Shown in pieces: positions 18,605-28,098 of a stretch of DNA of 51,673 bases (position 1 is its first letter; the number at the start of each line of letters is the position of its first letter). Under the pieces are notes generated by a model. That model saw nothing but the letters and a program-made list of their open reading frames with translations. It was not told the DNA's origin and did not search any database. Source of the DNA: an uncultured Pelagibacteraceae bacterium (GTDB lineage Bacteria; Pseudomonadota; Alphaproteobacteria; Pelagibacterales; Pelagibacteraceae); contig CACHPL010000005.1 in assembly GCA_902581795.1 (NCBI GenBank), forward strand, positions 1 through 51,673, in the 5' to 3' direction. The position numbers and the translations under genes were made by a program.

Positions 18605-19380
18605 TGGTTCAATTTAGCCTTCCACAAAATTCGAAAATTATAAAAGGCAAATTTTACAAAGATAAATCTGGATCAAATAATTTAAAAAAAGTTAATGTTT
18701 ATAGATGGAACCCTATAGGCAATGAAAATCCAAGGATCGATACTTTCGAAGTTGATTTGAATGAATGTGGGCCAAAGGTTTTAGACATTCTTTTTAAAAT
18801 CAAAAATGAAATTGATCCTACATTAACTTTTAGAAGATCTTGTGCCCACGGTGTTTGTGGTTCATGCGCTATGAATGTTGATGGAGTAAATACATTATCA
18901 TGTATAAAATCACATTCTGATATAAAAGGTGAATTAAATATTTATCCATTACCACATTTAAAAGTAATAAAAGATTTAGTTGGTGATCTGACCACACTTT
19001 ACAAACAATATGAATCCGTTGAGCCGTGGCTAAAATCTAAAGTTGGTGAAAAAACATCTACAGAAATTAAACAATCACAAGAGGATAGGGCAAAACTTGA
19101 TGGTTATTATGAATGTATACTCTGCGCGTGTTGTTCCACTTCTTGTCCAAGCTATTGGTGGAATGGTGATAAATATTTAGGGCCAGCAGTTTTATTGCAA
19201 GCATATCGTTGGATATCAGATAGTAGGGATGATGAAAGAAAAGAGAGATTAAAAAAAGTTGCAGATGAGCTAAAACTATACAGGTGTCATACGATAATGA
19301 ATTGTACTAATTCCTGCCCCAAAGGTTTAAATCCCGCTAAAGCAATCGGATCTATTAAAAAAATGCTTGCAACGAGCTAA
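18604..19380 (+). CDS. sdhB: Succinate dehydrogenase iron-sulfur subunit
   Basis: Electron-transfer subunit with three Fe-S clusters. The start is set at the ATG overlapping the sdhA stop, giving 258 residues. Cluster ligands are visible: the [2Fe-2S] set in [14 protein letters not shown] plus a later Cys, the [4Fe-4S] set in [12 protein letters not shown] and the [3Fe-4S] set in [17 protein letters not shown]. This completes sdhCDAB. Confidence 0.98.
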   Translation: MVQFSLPQNSKIIKGKFYKDKSGSNNLKKVNVYRWNPIGNENPRIDTFEVDLNECGPKVLDILFKIKNEIDPTLTFRRSCAHGVCGSCAMNVDGVNTLSCIKSHSDIKGELNIYPLPHLKVIKDLVGDLTTLYKQYESVEPWLKSKVGEKTSTEIKQSQEDRAKLDGYYECILCACCSTSCPSYWWNGDKYLGPAVLLQAYRWISDSRDDERKERLKKVADELKLYRCHTIMNCTNSCPKGLNPAKAIGSIKKMLATS

Positions 19381-19406
19381 AAGCTTAATTAATCATTAAT
19401 AATTAA

Positions 19407-20900
19407 ATGAATTCAATAGAGCATTTTATTAATGGCAAAATTGTAAAAGGTTCTTCCAAAAGGACAGGCAAGGTCTTTAACCCAGCTACTGGAGAAATAA
19501 GCTCACATGTTAATCTTGCAAGCACTTCAGATTTAAATAAAGCTGTGGAGTCTGCAAAAAAAGCTTTTCCAAGTTGGTCTGAAAAAACCCCTCTATTTAG
19601 AGCTAGAGTTCTTTTTAAATTTAAAGAGTTAATTGAAAAAAATTATGATGAGCTCACAAAAATTATAGTCTCAGAGCATGGTAAAGTTTATGAAGATGCC
19701 AAAGGTTCCTTAACTAGGGGTTTGGAGGTTGTTGAATTTGCGTGTGGAATACCACAACTGCTTAAAGGGGAATTTACTGAGAATGTTGGCACAAATGTTG
19801 ATAGCTGGTCTATGAGGCAACCATTGGGAGTTTGCGCAGGTATTACACCCTTTAATTTTCCAGCGATGGTCCCAATGTGGATGTTTCCCATTGCAATTGC
19901 TTGTGGAAATACTTTTATTTTAAAGCCATCAGAGAAAGATCCATCTTGCTCAATGAAATTGGCAGAGTTATTTTTGGAAGCGGGTCTTCCTCCAGGTGTT
20001 TTTAACGTTGTAAATGGTGATAAAGAAGCTGTAGATGCAATAATTAATAATAAAGATATCTCCGCAGTAAGTTTTGTTGGTTCAACGCCTATTGCAAAAT
20101 ACATTTATGAAAATTGTGCAAAAAATGAAAAAAGGGTTCAAGCTTTAGGTGGAGCTAAAAATCATTGTGTTGTTATGCCAGATTGTGATTTAGATCAAGC
20201 AGTAAATGGTTTGATGGGTGCAGCGTATGGATCAGCTGGTGAGAGATGTATGGCACAATCAGTAGCAGTTGCTGTAGGTAAAATTGCTGATCCTCTTGTG
20301 AAAAGCTTGTCCAAGAAAGTCGATTCTTTAAAAATAGGACCAGGGTTGGATAAGAAATCTCAAATGGGTCCACTAGTTACTAAAGAACATTTAGACAAAG
20401 TCAAGGGTTACGTTGATATTGGAGTTAAAGAAGGAGCAAAGTTAGTGGTAGATGGTAGAAATCTAAAACTTCAAGGTTATGAAAATGGTTTTTATATGGG
20501 AGGCTGTTTATTTGATCATGTAAAAAAAGATATGAGAATTTATAAAGAAGAGATATTTGGTCCAGTTTTATCGGTTATAAGAGCAAAAGATTACAATGAA
20601 GCACTATCCTTAGTTAATGATCATGAGTTTGGAAATGGTACAAGTATATTTACAAGAGATGGAGATACTGGAAGGTCATTTGCAAGTAACGTAAAAATTG
20701 GAATGGTTGGCGTCAATATTCCAATACCTGTTCCCATGGCATTTCATAGTTTTGGTGGATGGAAAAGATCTTTATTTGGCGATCAAAGTATACATGGGCC
20801 TGAAGGCGTTAGATTTTATACAAAATTAAAAACAATTACATCCAGATGGCCATCAGGAATTAAATCAGATCCAGAATTTGTAATGCCAACAATGAAATAA
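19407..20900 (+). CDS. mmsA: Methylmalonate-semialdehyde dehydrogenase (CoA-acylating)
   Basis: NAD- and CoA-dependent aldehyde dehydrogenase converting methylmalonate semialdehyde to propionyl-CoA, or malonate semialdehyde to acetyl-CoA. The 497-residue product has the oxyanion Asn150 in TPFNFP and nucleophile Cys281 in AGERCMAQ. The GGAKNH motif (248-253) in place of the usual ELGGK is the hallmark of the CoA-acylating MmsA class, separating it from ordinary aldehyde dehydrogenases. It sits inside the TCA block between sdhB and mdh, consistent with feeding valine-, beta-alanine- or inositol-derived carbon to the cycle. Confidence 0.95.
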   Translation: MNSIEHFINGKIVKGSSKRTGKVFNPATGEISSHVNLASTSDLNKAVESAKKAFPSWSEKTPLFRARVLFKFKELIEKNYDELTKIIVSEHGKVYEDAKGSLTRGLEVVEFACGIPQLLKGEFTENVGTNVDSWSMRQPLGVCAGITPFNFPAMVPMWMFPIAIACGNTFILKPSEKDPSCSMKLAELFLEAGLPPGVFNVVNGDKEAVDAIINNKDISAVSFVGSTPIAKYIYENCAKNEKRVQALGGAKNHCVVMPDCDLDQAVNGLMGAAYGSAGERCMAQSVAVAVGKIADPLVKSLSKKVDSLKIGPGLDKKSQMGPLVTKEHLDKVKGYVDIGVKEGAKLVVDGRNLKLQGYENGFYMGGCLFDHVKKDMRIYKEEIFGPVLSVIRAKDYNEALSLVNDHEFGNGTSIFTRDGDTGRSFASNVKIGMVGVNIPIPVPMAFHSFGGWKRSLFGDQSIHGPEGVRFYTKLKTITSRWPSGIKSDPEFVMPTMK

Positions 20901-20903
20901 AAA

Positions 20904-21860
20904 ATGACTAAAAAAATATCTTTAATAGGCGCTGGTCAAATTGGTGGTACTTTAGCACATCTTATCGCAATAAAAGAACTTGGAGACATTGTTCTTTTCG
21001 ATGTTGCAGAAGGAATAGCTAAGGGTAAAGCATTAGATATAGCGCAATCTTCATCAGTCGAAGGGTTTAAAGTATCAATTTCAGGCACAAGTGATTATGA
21101 AGATACAAAGAATTCTGACGTAATAATTATAACAGCAGGAGTTCCGAGGAAACCAGGTATGACACGTGACGACCTTCTTTCAATAAATTTAAAAATCATA
21201 AAACAGGTAGCAGACGGTATAAAGAAAACATCACCAAATGCTTTTGTTATATGTATTACTAATCCATTAGATGTAATTGTAATGGCGTTACAAAAGTATT
21301 CTAGTTTACCAAAAAATAAAGTTGTTGGAATGGCAGGAATATTAGATTCATCTAGATTTAAGTATTTTTTATCAGAAGAACTTAATGTGCATGTAAAAAA
21401 AATTAAATCATTTGTATTGGGAGGTCACGGTGACACAATGGTTCCAATGCTAGAATTAACCACAATAGATGGAAAGCCTTTAAAAGAATTAATTCAAAGT
21501 GGTAGATTTAAAAAAGAAACATTGAACAATATAATTGAGAGAACAAGAAAAGGAGGCTCAGAGATAGTAAAATATTTAGAAAAAGGTTCTGCATATTATG
21601 CGCCTGCATCTTCGGGGGTAGAAATGGCGGAGAGTTATTTAAAAAATGAGGGAAAAATTTTGCCATGTGCGGCTTATTTAAATGGAGAGTATGGTGAAAA
21701 AGATATTTATGCAGGTGTTCCCGTTAAAATAGGGAATAAGGGTATTGAAAAAGTAGTAGAAGTCAAACTTTCAGAAAATGAAAAAAAAGAATTTAGTCAT
21801 TCCGTTCAATCAGTGAGAGAATTATTTGAAGCAGCAAAAAAAATTGATCCGTCGTTATAA
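20904..21860 (+). CDS. mdh: Malate dehydrogenase (LDH-like type)
   Basis: NAD-dependent oxidation of malate to oxaloacetate. The 318-residue product has the nucleotide-binding [16 protein letters not shown] (5-20), the mobile-loop [13 protein letters not shown] with substrate arginines, CITNPLD and the catalytic His in GGHGDTMVP. These are features of the LDH-like MDH of alphaproteobacteria. The gene ends with 35 bases of overlap with a membrane protein gene instead of being followed by sucC as is usual in related bacteria. Confidence 0.98.
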   Translation: MTKKISLIGAGQIGGTLAHLIAIKELGDIVLFDVAEGIAKGKALDIAQSSSVEGFKVSISGTSDYEDTKNSDVIIITAGVPRKPGMTRDDLLSINLKIIKQVADGIKKTSPNAFVICITNPLDVIVMALQKYSSLPKNKVVGMAGILDSSRFKYFLSEELNVHVKKIKSFVLGGHGDTMVPMLELTTIDGKPLKELIQSGRFKKETLNNIIERTRKGGSEIVKYLEKGSAYYAPASSGVEMAESYLKNEGKILPCAAYLNGEYGEKDIYAGVPVKIGNKGIEKVVEVKLSENEKKEFSHSVQSVRELFEAAKKIDPSL

Positions 21861-23400
21861 AGACCATTTATTTATATTATTAATTTGTTTTTTTAGTTTT
21901 TTAATAAATTATTATTATGCTTCAATTGGCGTTTTGCCCAGAGATAATTTTGTTTTGTACAATGGAGGTTATAAAGTTTTAAATGGTTATATACCGTTTA
22001 ACGATTATTGGTTAGTTACCGGACCGCTTTTAGATTATTTAAATGCATTTTTTTTTATAATAGGTGGAGTTTCCTGGAAAACTTATATAACACACTCATC
22101 AATTTTTAACTCTATTATTTCTCTATCACTTTACTTTTTATTAATTAATTTGAGTTTAAAAAAAGTATGGTGTTTTTTTTATTCTATACTTTTTTCAGTT
22201 TTAATGTATTCAGTAGTTGGAACACCGTTTGTTGATCATCATTCAACTATATTTTTAATTTTAGCTTTTTTTTTACTGGTGCATGGATTTAATACAAATA
22301 ACTATTCATATTTTATAGCTATACCTTTTTTATTAACATTATCATTTTTATCCAAACAAACTCCAGCAGCATACGGCATTATTGGTATTTCGATTGCTAT
22401 TATTTTTCATATTTTTCTAAATAAAAAATTTACAAAGTTAATTTTACTTAAATTAATTAATGGTTCATTATTTGCTCTATTATTTTTATTTTTATTTTTT
22501 TATTTAACAAAAATTAATATTAATAATTTTTTTGAACAGTATATTGCATTTGCAAGTACAATAGGAGATCATAGACTAGAACATTATAATTTTAATTTAA
22601 TTGATATAATTATTAAATATAAATTTATCTCAATAATAATATCAATATTAGTTGCAATTCTTATTATGATGCCCAATAAAAAATCGATTAATAAAAAAAA
22701 TATTTCGATAATAATTTCAGCTTTAATTTTATCAATTTTGTTAGTTTTCCATCAATTAATAACATTTAATCAGAATTATATTTTTTTTTTAATTCCATTT
22801 TTAAGTTCTTTAATACACGTATTCTATTTCAAAGCATTTGAAAAAAATAAATACTTATTGATAGCTACAATTTTCATTTGTATTTTTGCTGTTGCTAAAT
22901 ACCACATTAGATTTAATGAGCACAGAAAGTTTAATGAGTTGGAAAAAGTTAACATAAGCAAGTATGAGGAAGCAGGCTCAATTCATCAAAGCCTTCAGGG
23001 TCTTAAATGGATTACTTCTTTATATCCAAAAAATCCTAAACAGGAAATAATAGATATTAGGGAAAGTATAGAGTTATTTAAGCAAGATAAAAGAATGAAA
23101 ACATTGATTACTGATTATCAATTTATTGCACCATCTTTATCTGTACATGATTTTTCACCAAACCAATGGTATCACGCATCAGTAAGCTATCCACTTAGAG
23201 GTGGAAAATACTTTAAAAATTATCAAGATTTTTTTATAAGACAATTAAAGAAAAATAAAATTCAAGTTATTTATTCCATTGGAGAAGGTACAAGGCCTGT
23301 AGTTAAGCATGTTTTAAAAAAAGAATGTTTTAATGAGAAGAAAATCGGAGAAATAATTACAATGTATGAATTAAATTTAAATTGTGTTGATTTTAAATGA
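21826..23400 (+). CDS. Multi-pass membrane protein, possible GT-C-type glycosyltransferase
   Basis: A 524-residue product with about eleven hydrophobic segments up to residue 365 and a hydrophilic C-terminal part of about 155 residues, probably periplasmic. A loop after the first segment contains [19 protein letters not shown] and DYW..GPLLD (60-70), resembling the acidic first loop of polyprenyl-phosphate-sugar transferases. That assignment is by topology, not by a clear family match. No ATG is available near the start; TTG at 21826, five bases after GAGAGA, or TTG at 21844 must be used, inside the end of mdh. It overlaps the FkbM gene by four bases and is more A+T-rich than mdh. Confidence 0.72.
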   Translation: MKQQKKLIRRYKDHLFILLICFFSFLINYYYASIGVLPRDNFVLYNGGYKVLNGYIPFNDYWLVTGPLLDYLNAFFFIIGGVSWKTYITHSSIFNSIISLSLYFLLINLSLKKVWCFFYSILFSVLMYSVVGTPFVDHHSTIFLILAFFLLVHGFNTNNYSYFIAIPFLLTLSFLSKQTPAAYGIIGISIAIIFHIFLNKKFTKLILLKLINGSLFALLFLFLFFYLTKININNFFEQYIAFASTIGDHRLEHYNFNLIDIIIKYKFISIIISILVAILIMMPNKKSINKKNISIIISALILSILLVFHQLITFNQNYIFFLIPFLSSLIHVFYFKAFEKNKYLLIATIFICIFAVAKYHIRFNEHRKFNELEKVNISKYEEAGSIHQSLQGLKWITSLYPKNPKQEIIDIRESIELFKQDKRMKTLITDYQFIAPSLSVHDFSPNQWYHASVSYPLRGGKYFKNYQDFFIRQLKKNKIQVIYSIGEGTRPVVKHVLKKECFNEKKIGEIITMYELNLNCVDFK

Positions 23401-24110
23401 AATTATTTGAATTTTTAGCGATTTTATTTTTTGACATAATCGATAAGTATTTACATCAAAAAAAAATTAAAAAATTTTTAAAAAAACAGATATCCGAGAT
23501 CGATACATTCGTAGATGTTGGTTCTCACAAAGGAACATATACAGATCTAATTTTGAATAATTTTAACCCTAAAAAAATACTAATGTTTGAACCTCAAAAC
23601 AATATTTTCAAATTTTTATTAAAAAAATACAGAAATAAAAAAAAAATTAATATTTATAAATTTGCTGCATCGGATAAAAGTTCATATCGTTTTTTTAATT
23701 TTAATAAACACGATCTGACATCATCTTTTTCTACTTTGGATACAAATAATAGCTATCTAAAACTTAAGGCAAAATTGTTTAGTACAACATCAAAAGGGAT
23801 GATTTTAAAAAAAACGAAAATAAAAACTGTTACATTATTTAATATTTTTAAAAATAAAAAAGTAAAAAAAATTGATCTTATTAAAATCGATACAGAGGGT
23901 CATGAGTTTCAAGTTTTACAAGGATTAAAAAATAAAATTCACGACGTTAAGTATCTATTAATAGAATTTCATAATGACAAAATTTACTTGTCATATGACC
24001 CTAAGAAATTGCATAATTTTTTAATAAAAAATAATTTTATTTTGTTAGAAAAATTTAAATTTCCTTTTACAACCTGGGAAGATAGACTCTACTTAAATAA
24101 AAAAAATTAA
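23397..24110 (+). CDS. FkbM-family SAM-dependent methyltransferase
   Basis: A 237-residue methyltransferase. The SAM-binding motif FVDVGSHKGTYT (38-49), the acidic FEPQ (65-68) and the FkbM signature IKIDTEGHEFQVLQG (162-176) are all present. FkbM enzymes O-methylate sugars, polyketides or glycan ends. Together with the adjacent membrane protein, glycan methylation is the likely role, by inference. It overlaps the preceding gene by four bases (ATGA) and its stop overlaps that of the convergent methyltransferase gene. Confidence 0.85.
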   Translation: MKLFEFLAILFFDIIDKYLHQKKIKKFLKKQISEIDTFVDVGSHKGTYTDLILNNFNPKKILMFEPQNNIFKFLLKKYRNKKKINIYKFAASDKSSYRFFNFNKHDLTSSFSTLDTNNSYLKLKAKLFSTTSKGMILKKTKIKTVTLFNIFKNKKVKKIDLIKIDTEGHEFQVLQGLKNKIHDVKYLLIEFHNDKIYLSYDPKKLHNFLIKNNFILLEKFKFPFTTWEDRLYLNKKN

Positions 24111-24122
24111 GATATTTTTTTT
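24099..24122. terminator. Possible bidirectional terminator at convergent stops
   Basis: Eight A and a T (24099-24107) form a perfect 9-bp inverted repeat with an A and eight T (24114-24122) around a six-base loop. It spans the facing stop codons of two convergent genes. Each strand gives a hairpin that ends in a U run, but the stem has only A-U pairs, so strength is doubtful. Confidence 0.4.
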
Positions 24123-24916
24123 AAAACAATTTGTCTGCCTAAGGCGAAAATGTTTGGAAAATTTCTTGTTAAGAATGTATCAAATTTATCAATAATTTTA
24201 ATTATACTTTCATTCAATGGTATATAAAAAGTACTAGAGCAGACACCTCCAGAATTTAGAAAAATCATACATTCAGTAATTTTTTCGTGTTCAATAGTGT
24301 ATAAATCTCCAACTTTTTTTTTAAACAAATGCACGTTATCAAAAATTAAATTTGTAACTGCTATATTGCCAGACCAAACATTATTTTCATCAGTCACCGG
24401 TTTTGTTTCGCTCCATGGATCTACTGTGAAATCAAACCCCTCATGTCTCATTAAGATTGTTATTAATTGAAGCGATACAGAGCAATACGCATCAAATATA
24501 ATTAATCTACCTCCTTTTTTTAATATTCTATTTGTTTCTCTAAAAAATTTAATTGGATAAGGAATATGATGAAGCATATTGGATGCCAAAATAAAATCAA
24601 ATGTGTTATTCCCAAACTTTGTTTTTTGTGCATCAATATTTTTAATGTCTAAATGTTGATGTTCAGAAAAATCACTTGTTTTTAAATTCTTATTTTTGAT
24701 AAATTTTTTCGATAAACCTGCTCCCGAACCTACTTCAAGACCAATATCACTGTCCTTAATAAAATTATTCATCCAAGAAAACCTTTTATAAAGCAAATAT
24801 TCTAAATTTTTATTTTTTCCATTCTCAAAATTTTTAATTATTTTCTCTATAGCCCCAACATTCGCCATCCTATTTTGTTCCTTAGAGAATTTTATTCTTT
24901 TAATAATTTTTAACAT
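24107..24916 (-). CDS. Class I SAM-dependent methyltransferase (Methyltransf_11 type)
   Basis: A 269-residue protein with a Rossmann methyltransferase domain: motif I LEVGSGAGLSKKF (60-72), an acidic SDFSEHQHLDI region (81-91), NNTFDFILASNMLHHI (103-118) and RILKKGGRLIIFDAY (130-144). The C-terminal third is specific and unassigned. The substrate is unknown; context in the glycan island suggests a sugar or lipid-linked sugar. It is the last gene of the leftward three-gene set. Confidence 0.82.
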   Translation of the reverse strand: MLKIIKRIKFSKEQNRMANVGAIEKIIKNFENGKNKNLEYLLYKRFSWMNNFIKDSDIGLEVGSGAGLSKKFIKNKNLKTSDFSEHQHLDIKNIDAQKTKFGNNTFDFILASNMLHHIPYPIKFFRETNRILKKGGRLIIFDAYCSVSLQLITILMRHEGFDFTVDPWSETKPVTDENNVWSGNIAVTNLIFDNVHLFKKKVGDLYTIEHEKITECMIFLNSGGVCSSTFYIPLNESIIKIIDKFDTFLTRNFPNIFALGRQIVLKKIS

Positions 24917-24950
24917 TTTTTAAAAAAATTGAATTTTTTGAGTTTTAAAC

Positions 24951-25214
24951 TCAATTATTATTCGATAACTCTTTTTTGATTTTATTAATAAAATCATTAA
25001 TTAGTTTGGCATCCTCATCTGATAGATATTGATCTTTTTTAACAGCATTTTTCAATTCGTCCCTTAATTTACTTTTTATATTGCTAACATTTTCCTCAGA
25101 TTTAATATTTTCAAACTCTTCCTTAAATTCTTTTATTTTAGCTCCAATTGTCAGTTGAAAAACAACTAATATGCAAAGAAACACAAATAAAGTTTTGTAA
25201 ATAAATATTTTCAT
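24951..25214 (-). CDS. Small membrane-anchored helical protein, unknown function
   Basis: An 87-residue product with one hydrophobic N-terminal segment (about residues 4-24, IYKTLFVFLCILVVFQLTIG) followed by a highly charged Lys/Glu/Asp region predicted to be helical or coiled coil. It could be a single-pass protein or have an uncleaved signal. It overlaps the upstream membrane glycosyltransferase-like gene by four bases, so it is probably coupled to it. I do not recognise the family. Confidence 0.6.
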   Translation of the reverse strand: MKIFIYKTLFVFLCILVVFQLTIGAKIKEFKEEFENIKSEENVSNIKSKLRDELKNAVKKDQYLSDEDAKLINDFINKIKKELSNNN

Positions 25215-26878
25215 TTATTATTTTTATATACTTCATAGACTACAATATTGTCTATTACTAATGAATTTATTTTTGAAAAATAAGGCGGTATTTTATACTT
25301 ATCATTAAATTTTTTGTTTACCTCAGAGGTAAAATTTAAAAAAATATAATCTGCTTTACGATACTCTTGTCCAACAACTTTAATTTTTTTTCTATCCTTA
25401 GCCAATAATAATTTTTTGCTTCTTTCTAAAGGTATAAAAGATGCAGAAGCAACTTGAATTGAAGTTTTATTTTTCTCTAAAGATATGATTTTTTCTAAAA
25501 ATCTCTTTCCCGATAGCCCCCAATAATCTATTTCAAACTTTTCATGAATTGATTTGTTTGTTTTATTAAAAACTGAATTAAAATAAATATTTTGATAAGG
25601 ATGATAAATAAACATTTTATAAGCTAAAAAAAACATATAAACAAAAATGAAACTATAAAAAATCTTTTTTTGAACTTTGCTTTTTAATTTAATATTAATA
25701 ATGTAGAAGGCATAGCTCGCAATGTATATTATGAAGATATTCATAAAATACAGATGTCTCCAACCTGTAAAGATACTGATATTAAAAAATATTAAATAAA
25801 ATAAAATAAAAGTGAAATTAAATATTACAAATAAATCTTTTTTTTCATTAGATCCTCTCCACAAGTCATGATAAATTTTATTTTCTTTAATATTTATAAA
25901 TTTTAAAAAAAATCTTTTTAAAATACTCAAGTATCCCAATGTAAACAATAGTATGTATAAAGTAGGAGTAGTTATTAAAATCCAAATTGGTATATAACTA
26001 TAAGGAACAGAATTAGCTTTTACGTAATCACCATTAAATAATATTTGAATTTTATTTAATGTACCATGATGAGAAAAATATTTGAAAGCTTCTATTAAAT
26101 TTACAACTGGATTACTCCACAAATAAGGCCAAAAAATTACAAAAAATAATAAAAAAGAAAAAGAAAAAAATACTACCCCATATATTTTTTCAAATTCTTT
26201 TTTTTTAGATAAAACACTTAAAAAATAAAAACCTATAAATGAAATTGGAAGGAAGAGGCCCCACATTCTTTGCGAGCAAGCTAATGCACAAAAAATTGAG
26301 AAAATAAAAAATTTTTTATAATTACTTCTATCAAAAAGTTTAAAACAAAAGTACATAGCTATACAAAGAATGGACAGAAAAATAATATCTTTAGGATTGT
26401 AAAAACTATTTCCGTAAATTCTAGGCGAGAAAACGAAAAAAATAGTTCCCATTAATGCAATAAAATTATTTGAAAATCTGTTGAGTAATAATTTATAAAA
26501 AAATATTGATCCAAAAAAAAATAAAGAAAATGTTAAAAAATGTTTCAAATAAAAAAAATTTCTAGAATCGTTGATGTCAAAAATTATTTCTAATAAAACA
26601 GCAGGTAAATCGAAAATAACCCCATAATATTTATGAATTTCTGCATCAGAAATCGTAAAACCTTTTGATTGCTGAAATTTCTGTGCGACCTCATTTGCAA
26701 ATTCATTAAAAGGTGTAAAATTTAAAATATAGTTTAACCAGTACAAACCCGAAGATCTCTGAAATTCTTCATCAACCGAAATGCCGTAATCTTTATAAGT
26801 CAGTACCCCTATCAAAAAGAATAAAAAAAAGAATAAAAATGTTATCTTTTTTGAAATACTATTATTTTCTATGATCAT
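25211..26878 (-). CDS. Membrane glycosyltransferase-like protein (PMT/GT-C type)
   Basis: A 555-residue multi-pass protein with about ten to twelve hydrophobic segments and a short polar C terminus. After the first segment, DYGISVDEEFQRSSGLYWL (30-48) supplies the Asp-Glu pair typical of the first external loop of dolichyl-phosphate-mannose and ArnT-type transferases, and YGNSFYNPKDIIFL resembles the second loop. It probably transfers a sugar from a polyprenyl-phosphate carrier at the periplasmic side. Acceptor and sugar are unknown. It is transcribed leftward from the 62-base gap shared with sucC and is very A+T-rich. Confidence 0.7.
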   Translation of the reverse strand: MIIENNSISKKITFLFFFLFFLIGVLTYKDYGISVDEEFQRSSGLYWLNYILNFTPFNEFANEVAQKFQQSKGFTISDAEIHKYYGVIFDLPAVLLEIIFDINDSRNFFYLKHFLTFSLFFFGSIFFYKLLLNRFSNNFIALMGTIFFVFSPRIYGNSFYNPKDIIFLSILCIAMYFCFKLFDRSNYKKFFIFSIFCALACSQRMWGLFLPISFIGFYFLSVLSKKKEFEKIYGVVFFSFSFLLFFVIFWPYLWSNPVVNLIEAFKYFSHHGTLNKIQILFNGDYVKANSVPYSYIPIWILITTPTLYILLFTLGYLSILKRFFLKFINIKENKIYHDLWRGSNEKKDLFVIFNFTFILFYLIFFNISIFTGWRHLYFMNIFIIYIASYAFYIINIKLKSKVQKKIFYSFIFVYMFFLAYKMFIYHPYQNIYFNSVFNKTNKSIHEKFEIDYWGLSGKRFLEKIISLEKNKTSIQVASASFIPLERSKKLLLAKDRKKIKVVGQEYRKADYIFLNFTSEVNKKFNDKYKIPPYFSKINSLVIDNIVVYEVYKNNK

Positions 26879-26923
26879 TAAAAATTGAACAAAAATTTAC
26901 TACAAAAAGTAAAACAATTAAAG

Positions 26924-26929
26924 TATAAA
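26924..26929 (+). promoter_or_regulatory. Possible sucC promoter -10 element
   Basis: TATAAA lies 11 bases before the sucC ATG in the 62-base gap shared with a divergent gene. No convincing -35 is visible. Because mdh no longer leads directly into sucC here, some promoter must lie in this gap. If this is the -10, the mRNA would have a leader of only about five bases. Confidence 0.3.
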
Positions 26930-26940
26930 GCCATTTAAGA

Positions 26941-28098
26941 ATGAACATCCACGAACATCAAGCTAAAGACTTGCTAAAAGAATTTGGGGCTCCAGTTTCA
27001 AATGGATTTGTGATTTTAAATCCCGAGGAAATCAAAGAAAAAATTAAATTCATTAATTCTAAAAAATTGGTCATTAAAGCTCAGATCCATGCTGGTGGAA
27101 GAGGTAAGGCTGGCGGGGTAAAACTAGTTGATAGATCTGAAATTCAGAGTGAGGTTGATAAAATGTTTGGGAAGATTTTGGTTACACATCAGACTGGGCC
27201 AGAGGGAAAGCAAGTTAAAAGAATATATATTCAAGAAGCTTATGATATTGAAAAAGAATTATATCTATCCTGTTTAATAGACAGAGAAAGTTCAAAAATA
27301 GTTTTTATAAGCAGTACCGAAGGTGGCGTAGATATCGAATCAGTTGCAAAAAAAACCCCTGAAAAAATATTAACAACAAAAATTGATCTTAAAAAAAGTC
27401 TTGATAAGTTCGATAAAGAAAAAATTTTGAAGATATTTTCATTTAGCAAAAATCAAAGACAAGATGCAGAAAATTTATTAGATGCATTGTACAATATATT
27501 AATTCAGAAAGATGCTTCATTAATTGAAATAAACCCTTTAGTACTAACTAAACAAAAAAAAATTATTTGTTTAGATGCAAAAATGAATTTTGATGAAAAT
27601 GCATTGTTCAGAAGGCCTGATATTTTTAAATTAAGAGATTTAAACGAGGAAGAGCCAGCAGAGATAGAAGCCAGCAAGAATGGCTTGGCCTATATTAAAC
27701 TTAATGGCTCAATTGGATGTATGGTTAATGGGGCGGGTTTGGCTATGGCAACTATGGATATAATTAAATTATATGGACAAGAACCTGCAAATTTTCTTGA
27801 TGTTGGGGGAGGAGCCACAAAAGAACAAGTTGCAGCAGCTTTTAAATTAATTCTATCAGATAAAAAAGTTAAGGGAATTTTAATAAATATTTTTGGAGGA
27901 ATAATGCGATGCGATGTTCTTGCAAATGGTGTTGTGGAAGCTGCTAGAGAAATTAATATAAACGTTCCTTTAGTAGTTAGACTTGCAGGAACCAACTTTG
28001 AAAAGGGCAAAGATATTTTAGATCAATCAGGATTAAAAATCTTGTCAGCATCTGATTTAAATGATGCGGCTAAAAAAATTGTTGAAGCAATAAAATAA
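26941..28098 (+). CDS. sucC: Succinyl-CoA synthetase beta subunit
   Basis: ADP/GDP-forming succinate-CoA ligase, beta subunit with an ATP-grasp domain. The 385-residue product starts MNIHEHQAKDLLKEFGAPV and shows VIKAQIHAGGRGKAGGVKLV, EINPLVLT and the C-terminal FLDVGGGATKEQVAAAF and NIFGGIMRCDVLA blocks, all standard. It is the first gene of sucCDAB-lpd, one base before sucD. Confidence 0.98.
   Translation: MNIHEHQAKDLLKEFGAPVSNGFVILNPEEIKEKIKFINSKKLVIKAQIHAGGRGKAGGVKLVDRSEIQSEVDKMFGKILVTHQTGPEGKQVKRIYIQEAYDIEKELYLSCLIDRESSKIVFISSTEGGVDIESVAKKTPEKILTTKIDLKKSLDKFDKEKILKIFSFSKNQRQDAENLLDALYNILIQKDASLIEINPLVLTKQKKIICLDAKMNFDENALFRRPDIFKLRDLNEEEPAEIEASKNGLAYIKLNGSIGCMVNGAGLAMATMDIIKLYGQEPANFLDVGGGATKEQVAAAFKLILSDKKVKGILINIFGGIMRCDVLANGVVEAAREININVPLVVRLAGTNFEKGKDILDQSGLKILSASDLNDAAKKIVEAIK

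Noticed and set aside
21826-26878. Mobile element or genomic island with recombinase
   Set aside because: No transposase, integrase, terminal repeats or tRNA gene is seen. The block looks foreign by content and position, but no element can be named.
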